Assembly (NCBI GenBank): GCA_016763185.1
Contig: JAESUG010000054.1
Location: forward strand, 1 to 32,604
Direction: 5' to 3'
Source: Robiginitomaculum sp.
GTDB taxonomy: Bacteria > Pseudomonadota > Alphaproteobacteria > Caulobacterales > Maricaulaceae
DNA: 32,604 nucleotides
Shown here: piece after piece, positions 8,836-17,257 of the stretch
How the letters are laid out: every line of letters starts with the position of its first letter
How positions within the stretch are numbered: the first letter of the stretch is position 1
Program-made: the position numbers and the translations under genes
Notes under the pieces: model-generated
What the model was told of the DNA's origin: nothing
The model's input: the letters and a program-made list of their open reading frames with translations, nothing else
Database searches by the model: none

Positions 8836-9963
8836 TTATCGGTTATAGATGAAGTCTTCGGTTTTTTGATAGGCCACTTCGTCATTAAATTGGACGGGGG
8901 GATGTTTGCAGAAAAACGATGATGGTGCCTCTAACGGGCCGCCAATACCACGGTCTAGCGCCACCTTGGCACAGCGGATCATATCTATGGCGACGCCGGC
9001 TGAATTTGGCGAATCTTCTACTGACAATCTGAGTTCAAGGTTCATCGGCACATTGCCGAACAACCGGCCCTCCATGCGAATGAAGGCGACTTTATTGTCA
9101 TTTTGCCAAGCCACATAATCAGATGGTCCGACGTGAATATTGTCATCTTCCATCCGTTCCGCAGCAACCGCTTGCACGGCTTCGGTTTTAGATTCTTTCT
9201 TTGACTTTAACCGCAACTGATTTTTCATGTTCAAAAAGTCAGTATTGCCACCGGTATTGAGCTGATAGGTATGATCAACCGGTACACCGCGCTTGGCAAA
9301 TAAATCCGTTAATACCCGATGCACAATCGTGGCGCCCAATTGCGACTTGATATCATCACCAATGATCGGGATGCCCGCATCGACAAACTTTTTCGCCCAT
9401 ACCGGGTCGCTTGCGATAAATACTGGAATATTATTGATGAAAGCCACACCCGCATCTAGCGCACATTCGGCATAAAATTCAGTGGCCTTTTGGCTACCCA
9501 CCGGCAAATAGCTGGTGATCACATCAACTTTGGCTTCTTTTAATACTCGAACCACATCGGCCTTATCTGGTTGCACTTCATTGGATGGTAAAAAAGTGCG
9601 ATCATCTGGATAATTTTCCATATGTTCGGAATACCCGTCATTGATCCGCCCCATCTGGACCTTAACACCTGTATGCGGCACGTCTTCGTGGAATATTTTG
9701 GTGCAATTTGGTTTTGCAAAAATGGCTTCGGAAACATCTTTGCCGACTTTACGTTGATCAATATCAAACGCCGCCGTTATCCGCAAATCACGTGGATGAT
9801 AGCCCCCTAAATTCTCATGCATGAGGCCAGCGACATCGTCGGAGTTCTTCTGCCCATAATAGTAAATGCCTTGGATGAGCGAACTGGCGCAATTGCCCAT
9901 GCCGATAATCGCGACATTGATATGTTTTGCACCGTTCGCGTGCTTCGTACCATTGAGTGACAT
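8836..9963 (-). CDS. ino1: myo-Inositol-1-phosphate synthase
   Basis: Cytosolic NAD-dependent enzyme converting glucose-6-phosphate to myo-inositol-1-phosphate. The 375-residue protein has the N-terminal Rossmann motif IGMGNCASSLIQG and the family stretches SYLPVGSQKATEFYAE, INNIPVFIASDP, GDDIKSQLGATIVHR and QLNTGGNTDFLNM, matching the short prokaryotic (mycobacterial-type) Ino1 rather than the long eukaryotic form. The ATG is preceded by GTGGAGAA at a plausible ribosome-binding distance. It is the first gene of the minus-strand run that continues with the CDP-alcohol phosphotransferase 41 bases later. This enzyme is uncommon in alphaproteobacteria and makes inositol the likely head group or building block of the pathway. 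Confidence 0.95.
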   Translation of the reverse strand: MSLNGTKHANGAKHINVAIIGMGNCASSLIQGIYYYGQKNSDDVAGLMHENLGGYHPRDLRITAAFDIDQRKVGKDVSEAIFAKPNCTKIFHEDVPHTGVKVQMGRINDGYSEHMENYPDDRTFLPSNEVQPDKADVVRVLKEAKVDVITSYLPVGSQKATEFYAECALDAGVAFINNIPVFIASDPVWAKKFVDAGIPIIGDDIKSQLGATIVHRVLTDLFAKRGVPVDHTYQLNTGGNTDFLNMKNQLRLKSKKESKTEAVQAVAAERMEDDNIHVGPSDYVAWQNDNKVAFIRMEGRLFGNVPMNLELRLSVEDSPNSAGVAIDMIRCAKVALDRGIGGPLEAPSSFFCKHPPVQFNDEVAYQKTEDFIYNR

Positions 9964-10333
9964 TGGTTGTAGTTCTCCACTTAAAATTTTCGTCTGCTTG
10001 GCGCAAAATTCTTTGCGGCCTAAGATTTAAGGTAAAGCGCCCGCATTGAGCAACCGCAAATAAAAGGATATTCGTACTTTCACAACTGAATTCGCGTCAC
10101 TTTGTTGGTCGAGTTTCAAATCCAACTTGGCCGCTATTATGATATAAGCGCGCATCAGTCAATTATCGACTGGTTTCGTTCAAAGCTCATGTAAAATTAT
10201 TGTGAACCCAAAGCTTTTCGCGAGCTGCCTATTCGATCAATACATGATTGCCGGGCCACGCTTTGCTGAACGTCAAATATGATGTCCACTGAGGTGATGT
10301 CCACCATACAAATTGATACAATCGCATTTCGCG

Positions 10334-10350
10334 AAATTTAGCGTAAATTT
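10334..10350. promoter_or_regulatory. Perfect AT-rich palindrome, possible operator
   Basis: AAATTTA-GCG-TAAATTT is an exact inverted repeat with a three-base centre, 370 bases upstream of the inositol-1-phosphate synthase start. Its size and symmetry suit a dimeric regulator. Chance occurrence in AT-rich DNA is possible. Confidence 0.3.
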
Positions 10351-10520
10351 AACTCCCTTTATATTCGATCAAAATTCAGCCAGTTCAAACATTAGCCGAA
10401 ACAACGCGTATCCATATTCCTCCGTGCGCTAGAGTCAATATCAAGATACCCTACGAATACAGGTCAATTGTCATGATCTTGGACAAACTTAGTTACAATA
10501 TGTGTACCCGATAGTACCTT

Positions 10521-10562
10521 CCTTAACGAGAACCCACCTGGCCTTGACGAGAATGCACCTAG
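10521..10562. repeat. Two tandem 21-base repeats
   Basis: Two adjacent 21-base units (10521-10541 and 10542-10562) agree at 17 of 21 positions; both follow the pattern CCTT-ACGAGAA followed by CACCT. The core CTTGACGAGAA of the second unit recurs exactly at 11050-11060, near the start of the DUF4908-like gene. This may be a protein-binding site; function unknown. Confidence 0.4.
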
Positions 10563-10678
10563 TTTGAGCGAAGAAATTCGAACATCCATAATGATTTACG
10601 CCTTGCATCAACAGTTTTCTTGAGCCTATACCAAAAAGAAAAACAAGCTCACCGCCAGTAAGAAATGCGAAAAACGGA

Positions 10679-10975
10679 TCATGCCCATTTTTGCTGATTT
10701 GGCGGCATTGGGTTGGTGAGCGGGCGATAGGCCGCCACATACCGATTGCGCTCCAACATACAAGCTTTTAGGCCTCGGCGCGCGGGGCCAGCAAACACCT
10801 GCGCCGCAAATCCACAAGGTCCAACATGAGCGAGCTTGGCAGGTCTTGCACGTGCGGGTTTTTTGACCAGAACAAGGGCATGGTTGATCGGTGCATCAAT
10901 TTTGTTTTCACCATCAGCACGGGTGCGCTTTGGGTTGGAACGAAAAATGGGTGTTATCGGGCGAAGTACAGTCAT
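10679..10975 (-). CDS. Possible small hypothetical protein
   Basis: An open frame of 98 residues from ATG 10975 (an extension to GTG 11050 gives 123 residues). The product is basic, rich in Pro, Ala and Arg (KKPARARPAKLAHVGP, FAGPARRGLKA), with no signal peptide or membrane helix. Codons look reasonably coding-like and the 297-base frame lies in otherwise gene-free DNA, but no clear ribosome-binding site precedes either start. I do not recognise the family. It is divergent from the DUF4908-like gene. It may be a spurious frame. Confidence 0.35.
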   Translation of the reverse strand: MTVLRPITPIFRSNPKRTRADGENKIDAPINHALVLVKKPARARPAKLAHVGPCGFAAQVFAGPARRGLKACMLERNRYVAAYRPLTNPMPPNQQKWA

Positions 10976-11153
10976 ATTTAGATGACTGCAATGCTTAGAC
11001 CATTGCTCATGGTATAACACACTGTTTTTGCTTAATAAATTACGAGGCACTTGACGAGAAGGTTCAAGTTAGTCCAAAATCTGTGCCAGAAAGAAACACA
11101 TTATATCTGCGTTGGCCTCAAATCTGCCTTCATGTTATGAATACTGCTTGATT

Positions 11154-12110
11154 ATGCAAACTCCATTATTGCACATATTAGCCCTATTCGCTTTGGCGAG
11201 CGTTTTGGCCGCACCTGTTGCTATGGCACAGCAGAATTCGGACAGCGCCCAAGCCTTAGCGCCCCAAACCTTGGCGCCTATGATACGTGCGCCAACTGAA
11301 TCACAGCCTTCACGGCAAAAAGTTTACCAACGAACCAATATGGGATCGGTGTTTGGGGCCAGACAAATTGCAATCCAAGCCATGCGGTTTGAATCGATGG
11401 AAGGCCTGCCCCCCTTTATTTTGGATAATACAGGTTCTCGCACACTATTTCGGTATGAAAGTGGCGGAGAAGTATTGGTCTTAACCCAAATCCATACCAC
11501 CCGAGGCGATACCTTATACAAGAATGACCAAGGCATGGTGATATTGCGATTACACCGCGTCGGTAGCGCCACGGTTTTTCCCCAACCCCGATCACAAGGC
11601 GTGATGGCCTGGAGCACCGGCAGCGTGACACAGCTCGGTCCACCTCGTGTCTCCATACAACAAATGACCCGAATTTTAGAACGAATTGCCGATGATCTTG
11701 CTAAAATATTGGATCAAGATCTTACGATTTCAGTGACTGGCGCGACCGAAGAAACCGCTTGGATATACCTAGATGCTGCCAACAATATTCATTCAGGTAT
11801 TCGACGAATGATGCGACATAACGGTACACTTACGCGGGTACAACCCATCCGCCAAATTGAGATTATTGTAGCAGATAGACCATCCAGTGAGATATTAGGA
11901 ACCATTTTGCGTTTGTCAGTCACCCCGCATTTGAGGTTTTCTGGCCGTCTTAGTTCGTTGCAAATTCAAATGTCATTACAAAAAGAGACCAACACGGCAC
12001 AGCTAGAGCCGTTGCCCGAGCTAGTTCACGCGCAAGAAATTGAATTTGAAACACAAGAGTTAGTGACCCAAGAAAGTGATCTACCCGTATCTCGGGCCGT
12101 ATCTCGCTAA
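11154..12110 (+). CDS. Secreted hypothetical protein, DUF4908-like
   Basis: A 318-residue protein from ATG 11154; an upstream TTG at 11112 would only lengthen the leader. Residues 1-26 form a signal peptide (LLHILALFALASVLAAPVAMAQQ), so it is probably periplasmic. The central part (FILDNTGSRTLFRYESGGEVLVLTQ, then RGDTLYKNDQGMVILRLHRVGSATVFP) resembles the alphaproteobacterial family DUF4908, recognised from memory. The C-terminal third contains a predicted alpha/beta region around RQIEIIVADRPSSEILGTI and ends in an acidic tail. Function is unknown. It converges on the M23 peptidase gene with only six bases between the stops. Confidence 0.75.
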   Translation: MQTPLLHILALFALASVLAAPVAMAQQNSDSAQALAPQTLAPMIRAPTESQPSRQKVYQRTNMGSVFGARQIAIQAMRFESMEGLPPFILDNTGSRTLFRYESGGEVLVLTQIHTTRGDTLYKNDQGMVILRLHRVGSATVFPQPRSQGVMAWSTGSVTQLGPPRVSIQQMTRILERIADDLAKILDQDLTISVTGATEETAWIYLDAANNIHSGIRRMMRHNGTLTRVQPIRQIEIIVADRPSSEILGTILRLSVTPHLRFSGRLSSLQIQMSLQKETNTAQLEPLPELVHAQEIEFETQELVTQESDLPVSRAVSR

Positions 12111-12116
12111 TTACCT

Positions 12117-13478
12117 TTAACTATCAGAAGCTAGCTTAATCGGTGCTGTTTTATCGTTTGCTGCAACAGCATTTTCAATCAATTGCTCAATCGTTAAGCG
12201 CTCTTGTTCAAAAGCCGGCAATTCTGATGATTTCAGTTTTCGCCCCGATGGTAATTTTACCGTCATCGGGTTAACCCGCTTGCCATTTTTTTCAACTTCA
12301 TAATGTAAATGCGGGCCTGTAACCCGCCCAGTTGCTCCGACATAACCAATGATCTGACCTTGGGTGACCCGGTGGCCTTGTTTGATCCCGCGACCATATT
12401 TTGATAAATGAGCATAGGCGGTTTTGAAATTATTTGTATGACGAATACGCACATAATGACCATAACTGCCAAATCTCGATGCTCGTTCCACCACGCCGTT
12501 ACCTGCTGCAAAAATAGGGGTGCCGGTTCCAGCTGCAAAATCGGTACCTGGGTGCAGGCGGTTATACCCTAAAACCGGGTGCTTGCGCGGGCCAAATGAC
12601 GAAGAAATACGAGCCCCATCAATCGGGGTTTGCATTAAAAATCGCCGAGCGCTTTCGCCTTTTTCATTATAATAACCAATTTCCTCATCCGGGGTTTCAA
12701 AACGAAACAACTGCAAGTCACGACCTCGCGGACGAAGCCGGGCATAGACTAAATTACCGGTTTTTACATGGTTGCCACGTTCATCTACAAAGCGCTCAAA
12801 CACCATATCAAACGCGTCTCCGGAACGAATACTGCGTTGAAAGTCAACCGAATAGGCATATAATCTGGAAAATTCGATGATCGCCACATCACTGGCCCCA
12901 GCCTCCAAAGCGCTAAGATACAAACTAGAAGTGATATTGCCTTGGGCCCGTACCAATTGGCGTTTGGTTTCGCGGATTAACTCACGGGCGACAAAACTGC
13001 CATCCGCTTGGCGATTGAGCATAATGGTTCGTTCCACATCAACCTTGGCCACCAAGCCAGCCAAATGAACCCGCGCCGTGCCGCTGGTCGATGGACGAAC
13101 CGGATCAAGGGTTAAGTGCAGGTCTTGGCCGGCGCGCAGATAGCGAGGTTTGTATATCTTACGTAATGCCGCAATCGCGTAGGCAGCTTCAACCCGACTA
13201 ACCCCGACATCATCCAATATCTCTGCCAATGTGCCCCCGCTCTGTAAGCGCGACGTGACATGGCTACGATCAGGGGTTTCGGCCAAGGCATAAAAAGTTT
13301 GATTGGCTAAGCTGTGTAGCGCGGGCTCAGTCGGAGTTGCCGCAACGGCCAAAGGGTCAGTTTCAAGACTTACTGGAATAGCTTCCGCTCGCGATCCGGA
13401 CCATAAATTAGCAAAGGCTAGCCCTAATAACGCAACTGGAATAACATACAAAACCCCGAAAAATAATCGCTCACCCAT
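12117..13478 (-). CDS. M23-family metallopeptidase (LytM domain)
   Basis: Membrane-anchored 453-residue peptidoglycan endopeptidase. One N-terminal helix (about residues 6-25) anchors it in the inner membrane with the rest in the periplasm. A LysM/OapA-like region (residues 70-130, with RAGQDLHLTLDP) is followed by a beta-rich linker and the M23 domain near 285-385. Zinc ligands are visible in RLHPGTDFAAG (His, Asp) and HLHYEV (His), with the usual SSFGPRKHP and YAHLSKYG segments, so it is likely catalytically active rather than a degenerate EnvC/NlpD-type activator. The layout resembles MepM and related DD-endopeptidases. The start has AGAGAG upstream at somewhat long spacing. Confidence 0.92.
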   Translation of the reverse strand: MGERLFFGVLYVIPVALLGLAFANLWSGSRAEAIPVSLETDPLAVAATPTEPALHSLANQTFYALAETPDRSHVTSRLQSGGTLAEILDDVGVSRVEAAYAIAALRKIYKPRYLRAGQDLHLTLDPVRPSTSGTARVHLAGLVAKVDVERTIMLNRQADGSFVARELIRETKRQLVRAQGNITSSLYLSALEAGASDVAIIEFSRLYAYSVDFQRSIRSGDAFDMVFERFVDERGNHVKTGNLVYARLRPRGRDLQLFRFETPDEEIGYYNEKGESARRFLMQTPIDGARISSSFGPRKHPVLGYNRLHPGTDFAAGTGTPIFAAGNGVVERASRFGSYGHYVRIRHTNNFKTAYAHLSKYGRGIKQGHRVTQGQIIGYVGATGRVTGPHLHYEVEKNGKRVNPMTVKLPSGRKLKSSELPAFEQERLTIEQLIENAVAANDKTAPIKLASDS

Positions 13479-13580
13479 ACTATTTACTACTCTCTTATGT
13501 CTGTTTGGCCCAAATCAATCTCATAGGAGTTGAACTTGATCCGGTTAACGAACCTTGAGCAAATGCGCGATTTAACTCAA

Positions 13581-13742
13581 CTATATACTAGATATTATAA
13601 CCAACTGGCGTACATACGCAAATATGGCAAATGCCAATGTGCAAAACGCCATGAAGATCGCATTCATTTTGACCTGTTCACGGGTTGGTAAGGGTCTGCG
13701 GGCAGCTTGAGCAATCGTTTCGTTTGCCTTACCTTTAACCAT
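13581..13742 (-). CDS. Possible 53-residue single-helix membrane protein
   Basis: A short open frame starting at ATG 13742 and ending at TAG 13581. The product has a basic soluble start (MVKGKANETIAQ, then ARRPLPTREQVK) followed by one clear hydrophobic helix, MNAIFMAFCTLAFAIFAYV, and a short tail. This positive-then-helix pattern is what a genuine small inner-membrane protein looks like. It is divergent from chpT, with 21 bases between the two start codons. There is no strong ribosome-binding site, and I do not recognise the family. Confidence 0.4.
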   Translation of the reverse strand: MVKGKANETIAQAARRPLPTREQVKMNAIFMAFCTLAFAIFAYVRQLVIISSI

Positions 13743-13763
13743 TATCTTTGGATTGAGAAAAAC

Positions 13764-14444
13764 ATGACTGACAACCGCACCATCGCCAATCTTTGCGCCA
13801 CAGATCTTGCATCATTACTTTGTGCGCGCATTTGTCATGATCTGCTTTCTCCGGTGAGCGCCTTGGGCACCGCATTGGATGTCCTTGATGACGAAGGGGC
13901 AGCAGATATGCGCGACGAAGCATTAGAGCTAATCCGCGCTTCATCCGCACAGGCCTCCTCCAAGCTTGAGTTTGCCCGCTTGGCCTTTGGCGCTGGAACC
14001 TCAGCACCAGGCGAGATCGCCACCCGCGAGTTAAAACGCTTGGTCGATGGCATGTTCGTCAATGCCAAAGCGACAATTAACTGGCGAGTTGTGGCGCCCA
14101 GCCTTTCGAAACCGGCATCCCGTCTATTGCTAAACTTAGTAATGTTGGCCGTTGAAGCTGCGCCGCGCGGTGGTGAAATTACCGTTGAAGCTGCATCAGC
14201 TGCACGCATTCGGGTCAATGCCACCGGTGACCGAGCCAATTTATTCCCAACTACCGCCGATGCCCTAGAAGGCTTTGAGCCGGCAGACGGCTTTGATGGA
14301 CGCTCCATCCAACCCTTTTACACTGGGTTGATGGCACGCGAACTTGGTGGCCGAGCTGAAGCACGGGCAATGGGTGAGAGTATTGAATTTGTGGCTTTGA
14401 CCCGTGTTGAACCCGCAAACACACTACACGCAAACGCTGTATAG
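13764..14444 (+). CDS. chpT: Histidine phosphotransferase ChpT
   Basis: Cytosolic phosphotransferase carrying phosphate from the hybrid kinase CckA to CtrA and CpdR in alphaproteobacteria. The 226-residue protein from ATG 13764 has the phospho-acceptor in LCARICHDLLSPVSALG (His25), on a helix of the dimeric four-helix bundle, followed by a degenerate ATPase-like domain ending with FYTGLMARELGGRAEA. An upstream start at 13707 would add 19 residues not expected in the family. It lies 116 bases before cheA on the same strand and about 6 kb from ctrA, its usual phosphorylation target. Confidence 0.88.
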   Translation: MTDNRTIANLCATDLASLLCARICHDLLSPVSALGTALDVLDDEGAADMRDEALELIRASSAQASSKLEFARLAFGAGTSAPGEIATRELKRLVDGMFVNAKATINWRVVAPSLSKPASRLLLNLVMLAVEAAPRGGEITVEAASAARIRVNATGDRANLFPTTADALEGFEPADGFDGRSIQPFYTGLMARELGGRAEARAMGESIEFVALTRVEPANTLHANAV

Positions 14445-14485
14445 CTGTATTATTACTCTTATTCTTTTAGAACTTTAGTCTCCCC

Positions 14486-14502
14486 TTAACCACTAGCGTT
14501 AA
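14486..14502. promoter_or_regulatory. Possible CtrA-box-like element upstream of cheA
   Basis: TTAACCAC at 14486-14493 matches the CtrA half-site TTAACCAT at seven of eight positions, and a second TTAA follows at 14499-14502. The gap between the TTAA halves is nine bases instead of the usual seven. It lies about 60-75 bases before the cheA start. Confidence 0.25.
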
Positions 14503-14560
14503 AGATAGAGACACGGCCCTGACAAGGTCCAATGATTCTAATAGCTGGGAGTTTTGTTCC

Positions 14561-17257
14561 GTGGATGATCTATTAAGCGATTTTTTAGCCGAAACTCAAG
14601 AAAGCCTTGAGGTCGTTGATGCCGAACTGGTCAAGTTTGAACAACAACCTGATGATGACGAAACACTCAATAATATCTTTCGTTTGGTTCACACCATCAA
14701 AGGTACTTGCGGATTTTTGGGCCTGCCCAGACTTGAGGCACTGGCCCATGCTGGTGAAACCTTATTGGGTAAATATCGCGACAAAGCACTGGTTGCAACA
14801 CCGGAAACAGTCTCATTGATTTTGATCTCTATTGATCGGATCAAAGAAATTCTTGATCATCTAACCGAAACCCAAACCGAACCCGAAGGCACTGACAGCG
14901 AGATCATTGCAAAACTAGAAGCTGCATCCGAAGGCAAAACAGAAGCTGCGCCGGCTAGCCCAACACCAGCACCAGAAACTATTGCAGAGCCAGTTCAAAG
15001 CATAGCTGATGATGCGGTTGGTTATGATGAAGACCTTGACCGCGAATTACGGCCCGGCGAGGTATCTTTGGCCGATTTAGAGGCTGCATTTATGGCCGCC
15101 GACGGTCCGGATTTAGAACAATTGGCCACTGAAGCAGAAACGGCCAAACAACAAGATGCTGAAAAGCAAGCCAAAGAAGCTGAAGCCAATAAGAAAAATA
15201 CTGAGCCACTTAAATTGATCCAAACGGTTCGGGTCGACGTGAACTCGCTAGAAGAATTAATGACAATGGTTTCCGAGTTGGTGCTCACCCGCAACCAACT
15301 TTTGCAAACGGCCCGCGAAACCAACAGTGATGATTTAAAAATTCCATTACAACGCTTGTCCAGTGTCACAGCGGAATTGCAAGAAGGGGTCATGAAAACC
15401 CGGATGCAACCGATTGGCAATGCTTGGAAAAAATTACCACGAATTATTCGCGATTCAGCCCAAGCTGTTGGCAAAAAAATACAACTGAATGTAAAGGGTG
15501 AAAACACCGAGCTTGATCGGCAAGTGTTGGAACTTATTGGGGATCCGTTGACCCATATGGTGCGTAACTCATGTGATCATGGGCTAGAGCCTAGCGATAT
15601 TCGAGTGGCAGCTGGCAAGCCAGAAGCCGGGCAGATTAACCTATCCGCCTATCACGAAGGCGGGCATATTGTTATCGAAGTGAGCGATGATGGTGCCGGA
15701 CTGCCGACCTCAAAAATTCGCAGCAAAGCAATCAAAAACGGCACCATTAGCCAGGCGGAAGCCGATGCGATGTCCGACAATCAGATCCATCGGTTGATTT
15801 TTGCCGCGGGTCTGTCAACCGCAACAGAGGTTACATCCCTTTCGGGTCGTGGCGTTGGTATGGATGTAGTTCGCAATAATATCGAACAAATTGGCGGCAA
15901 TATTGATCTAAATTCAATAGATGGCCAAGGCACCACGTTTAAAATCAAAATACCGCTTACTTTGGCAATCGTTTCAGCATTGATCGTTGATAGTCCCTCC
16001 GGAAAGTTTGCCATCCCACAATTGGCAGTGGTTGAATTGGTTCGCACCACCCCCAACGGTGAGCACCGAATTGAAATGATCAATAACTCCAGAGTGTTGC
16101 GACTTCGCGACACCTTGTTACCGATCATTGATCTTGCAGAAATTACCGGCGCAACACCAACCATCACCCATGATGGTCCAGCATTTGTTGTGGTCATGTT
16201 GGTCGGTGACCAGAGGTTTGGTGTGTTGGTCGACAGTATTTTCGATACCGAGGAAATTGTCGTCAAACCATTGTCAAACAGGCTAAAAGACATTCCAATT
16301 TTCTCAGGCAACACGATTTTAGGGGATGGAGCGGTGATCATGATCCTCGATCCCAATGGCGTCGCCAAAGAGGTGCAAGCCAGCGAAGAAACTGGCCTCA
16401 AATCAGCACAAACCGAAGTAAATCATAATACCGCATCCGACAAGACCGCAATGTTGTTATTTCATGCGGGTGGTCCGGAACCGAAGGCTGTGCCGCTCAA
16501 TTTAGTCACCCGCCTCGAAGAAATTGATCCGAAGCGTATCGAAATTTCTGGTGGCCGTCACATGGTTCAATACCGCAATACGTTAATGCCGTTGGTTCAT
16601 GCCAGTGGCGGGCTAAATTTTGTTGAAGAAGGCCAGCAATCAGTTCTGGTGTTTACGGACAATGGTCGATCCGTTGGGCTAGCCGTTGATAAAATCGTTG
16701 ATATTGTTGAAGAAGTTCTAAAAATTGAAATGACCGATGATGGTCCCGGTGTCATCGGCTCTGCGGTATTAAAGGGTCAAGCAACCGAAGTGCTAGATGT
16801 TGGCTATTTTCTAACCCAAGGCTTCCACGATTGGTTTGAACGGGCCGTTGACGACCAAGCGCAAACCGCCCAAGCGCCCAAGCGTATCCTTCTGGTTGAT
16901 GACAATGCATTTTTCCGCAACATGGTTCGGCCTTTGTTGAGCGCCGCTGGCTATGACGTTACTGCCATCGAAAGCACTTCCGAGGCATGGGCACTTCACG
17001 AGGCTGGAGCTGATTTTGACATCATCGTTAGTGACATAGAAATGCCTGACGACAACGGCGTTGATTTTGCCAATAAATTAGCCAAGGACTTGCGGTGGAA
17101 CACAATACCACGCTTGGCGTTGTCAGCTTTGGGGCAAAGCGATCTTGAAAAAATTGGTGCCACCACTGCCTTTACTGATGTGGTTAGAAAGGCAGATCGA
17201 GAATCATTGATATCAACCATCCACTATGTATTACAATTAGAAGGCGAAGCCGCATGA
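14561..17257 (+). CDS. cheA: Chemotaxis histidine kinase CheA with extra CheW-like and receiver domains
   Basis: Cytosolic kinase of the chemoreceptor array, phosphorylating CheY and CheB. Order in the 898-residue protein: an HPt domain with His44 in VHTIKGTCGFLG; an acidic/Ala-rich linker (about 110-215); a dimerisation domain near 220-290 (SLEELMTMVSELVLTRNQLL); the ATPase domain with HMVRNSCDHGLE, DDGAGL and SGRGVGMDVV; a CheW-like domain (about 470-610); a second CheW-like stretch (about 635-760); and a C-terminal receiver (about 775-898) with LLVDDN and the acceptor Asp in VSDIEMPDDNG. No distinct P2 domain is obvious. The GTG start is supported by GGGAG upstream. It overlaps cheW by ATGA. 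Confidence 0.95.
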   Translation: MDDLLSDFLAETQESLEVVDAELVKFEQQPDDDETLNNIFRLVHTIKGTCGFLGLPRLEALAHAGETLLGKYRDKALVATPETVSLILISIDRIKEILDHLTETQTEPEGTDSEIIAKLEAASEGKTEAAPASPTPAPETIAEPVQSIADDAVGYDEDLDRELRPGEVSLADLEAAFMAADGPDLEQLATEAETAKQQDAEKQAKEAEANKKNTEPLKLIQTVRVDVNSLEELMTMVSELVLTRNQLLQTARETNSDDLKIPLQRLSSVTAELQEGVMKTRMQPIGNAWKKLPRIIRDSAQAVGKKIQLNVKGENTELDRQVLELIGDPLTHMVRNSCDHGLEPSDIRVAAGKPEAGQINLSAYHEGGHIVIEVSDDGAGLPTSKIRSKAIKNGTISQAEADAMSDNQIHRLIFAAGLSTATEVTSLSGRGVGMDVVRNNIEQIGGNIDLNSIDGQGTTFKIKIPLTLAIVSALIVDSPSGKFAIPQLAVVELVRTTPNGEHRIEMINNSRVLRLRDTLLPIIDLAEITGATPTITHDGPAFVVVMLVGDQRFGVLVDSIFDTEEIVVKPLSNRLKDIPIFSGNTILGDGAVIMILDPNGVAKEVQASEETGLKSAQTEVNHNTASDKTAMLLFHAGGPEPKAVPLNLVTRLEEIDPKRIEISGGRHMVQYRNTLMPLVHASGGLNFVEEGQQSVLVFTDNGRSVGLAVDKIVDIVEEVLKIEMTDDGPGVIGSAVLKGQATEVLDVGYFLTQGFHDWFERAVDDQAQTAQAPKRILLVDDNAFFRNMVRPLLSAAGYDVTAIESTSEAWALHEAGADFDIIVSDIEMPDDNGVDFANKLAKDLRWNTIPRLALSALGQSDLEKIGATTAFTDVVRKADRESLISTIHYVLQLEGEAA

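Larger units (their letters stand above)
9964..10678. other. Non-coding leader region of the inositol cluster, with small repeats
   Basis: About 715 bases with no credible gene and lower GC than the flanks. It lies upstream of the inositol-1-phosphate synthase gene and presumably holds the promoter of that run. It contains a 10-base direct repeat TGATGTCCAC (10280-10289 and 10295-10304), a perfect 7-3-7 palindrome at 10334-10350 and a 21-base tandem repeat at 10521-10562. No convincing -35/-10 pair was identified. Confidence 0.5.

Noticed and set aside
10489-10740. 83-codon minus-strand frame in the inositol-cluster leader
   Set aside because: Overlaps the better 10679-10975 frame in another phase and the tandem repeat; no coding signal.
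10679-11050. A structured RNA (tmRNA or RNase P RNA) in the gap
   Set aside because: No conserved core of either RNA could be recognised and the stretch reads better as an open frame.
13835-14308. A 157-codon minus-strand frame opposite chpT
   Set aside because: Fully antisense to chpT, whose family motifs are clear; the composition (Ser/Ala/Arg-rich) is typical of a reverse-strand shadow.
15022-16401. Minus-strand frames of 161 and 206 codons opposite cheA
   Set aside because: Antisense to conserved CheA domains; no recognisable motifs.
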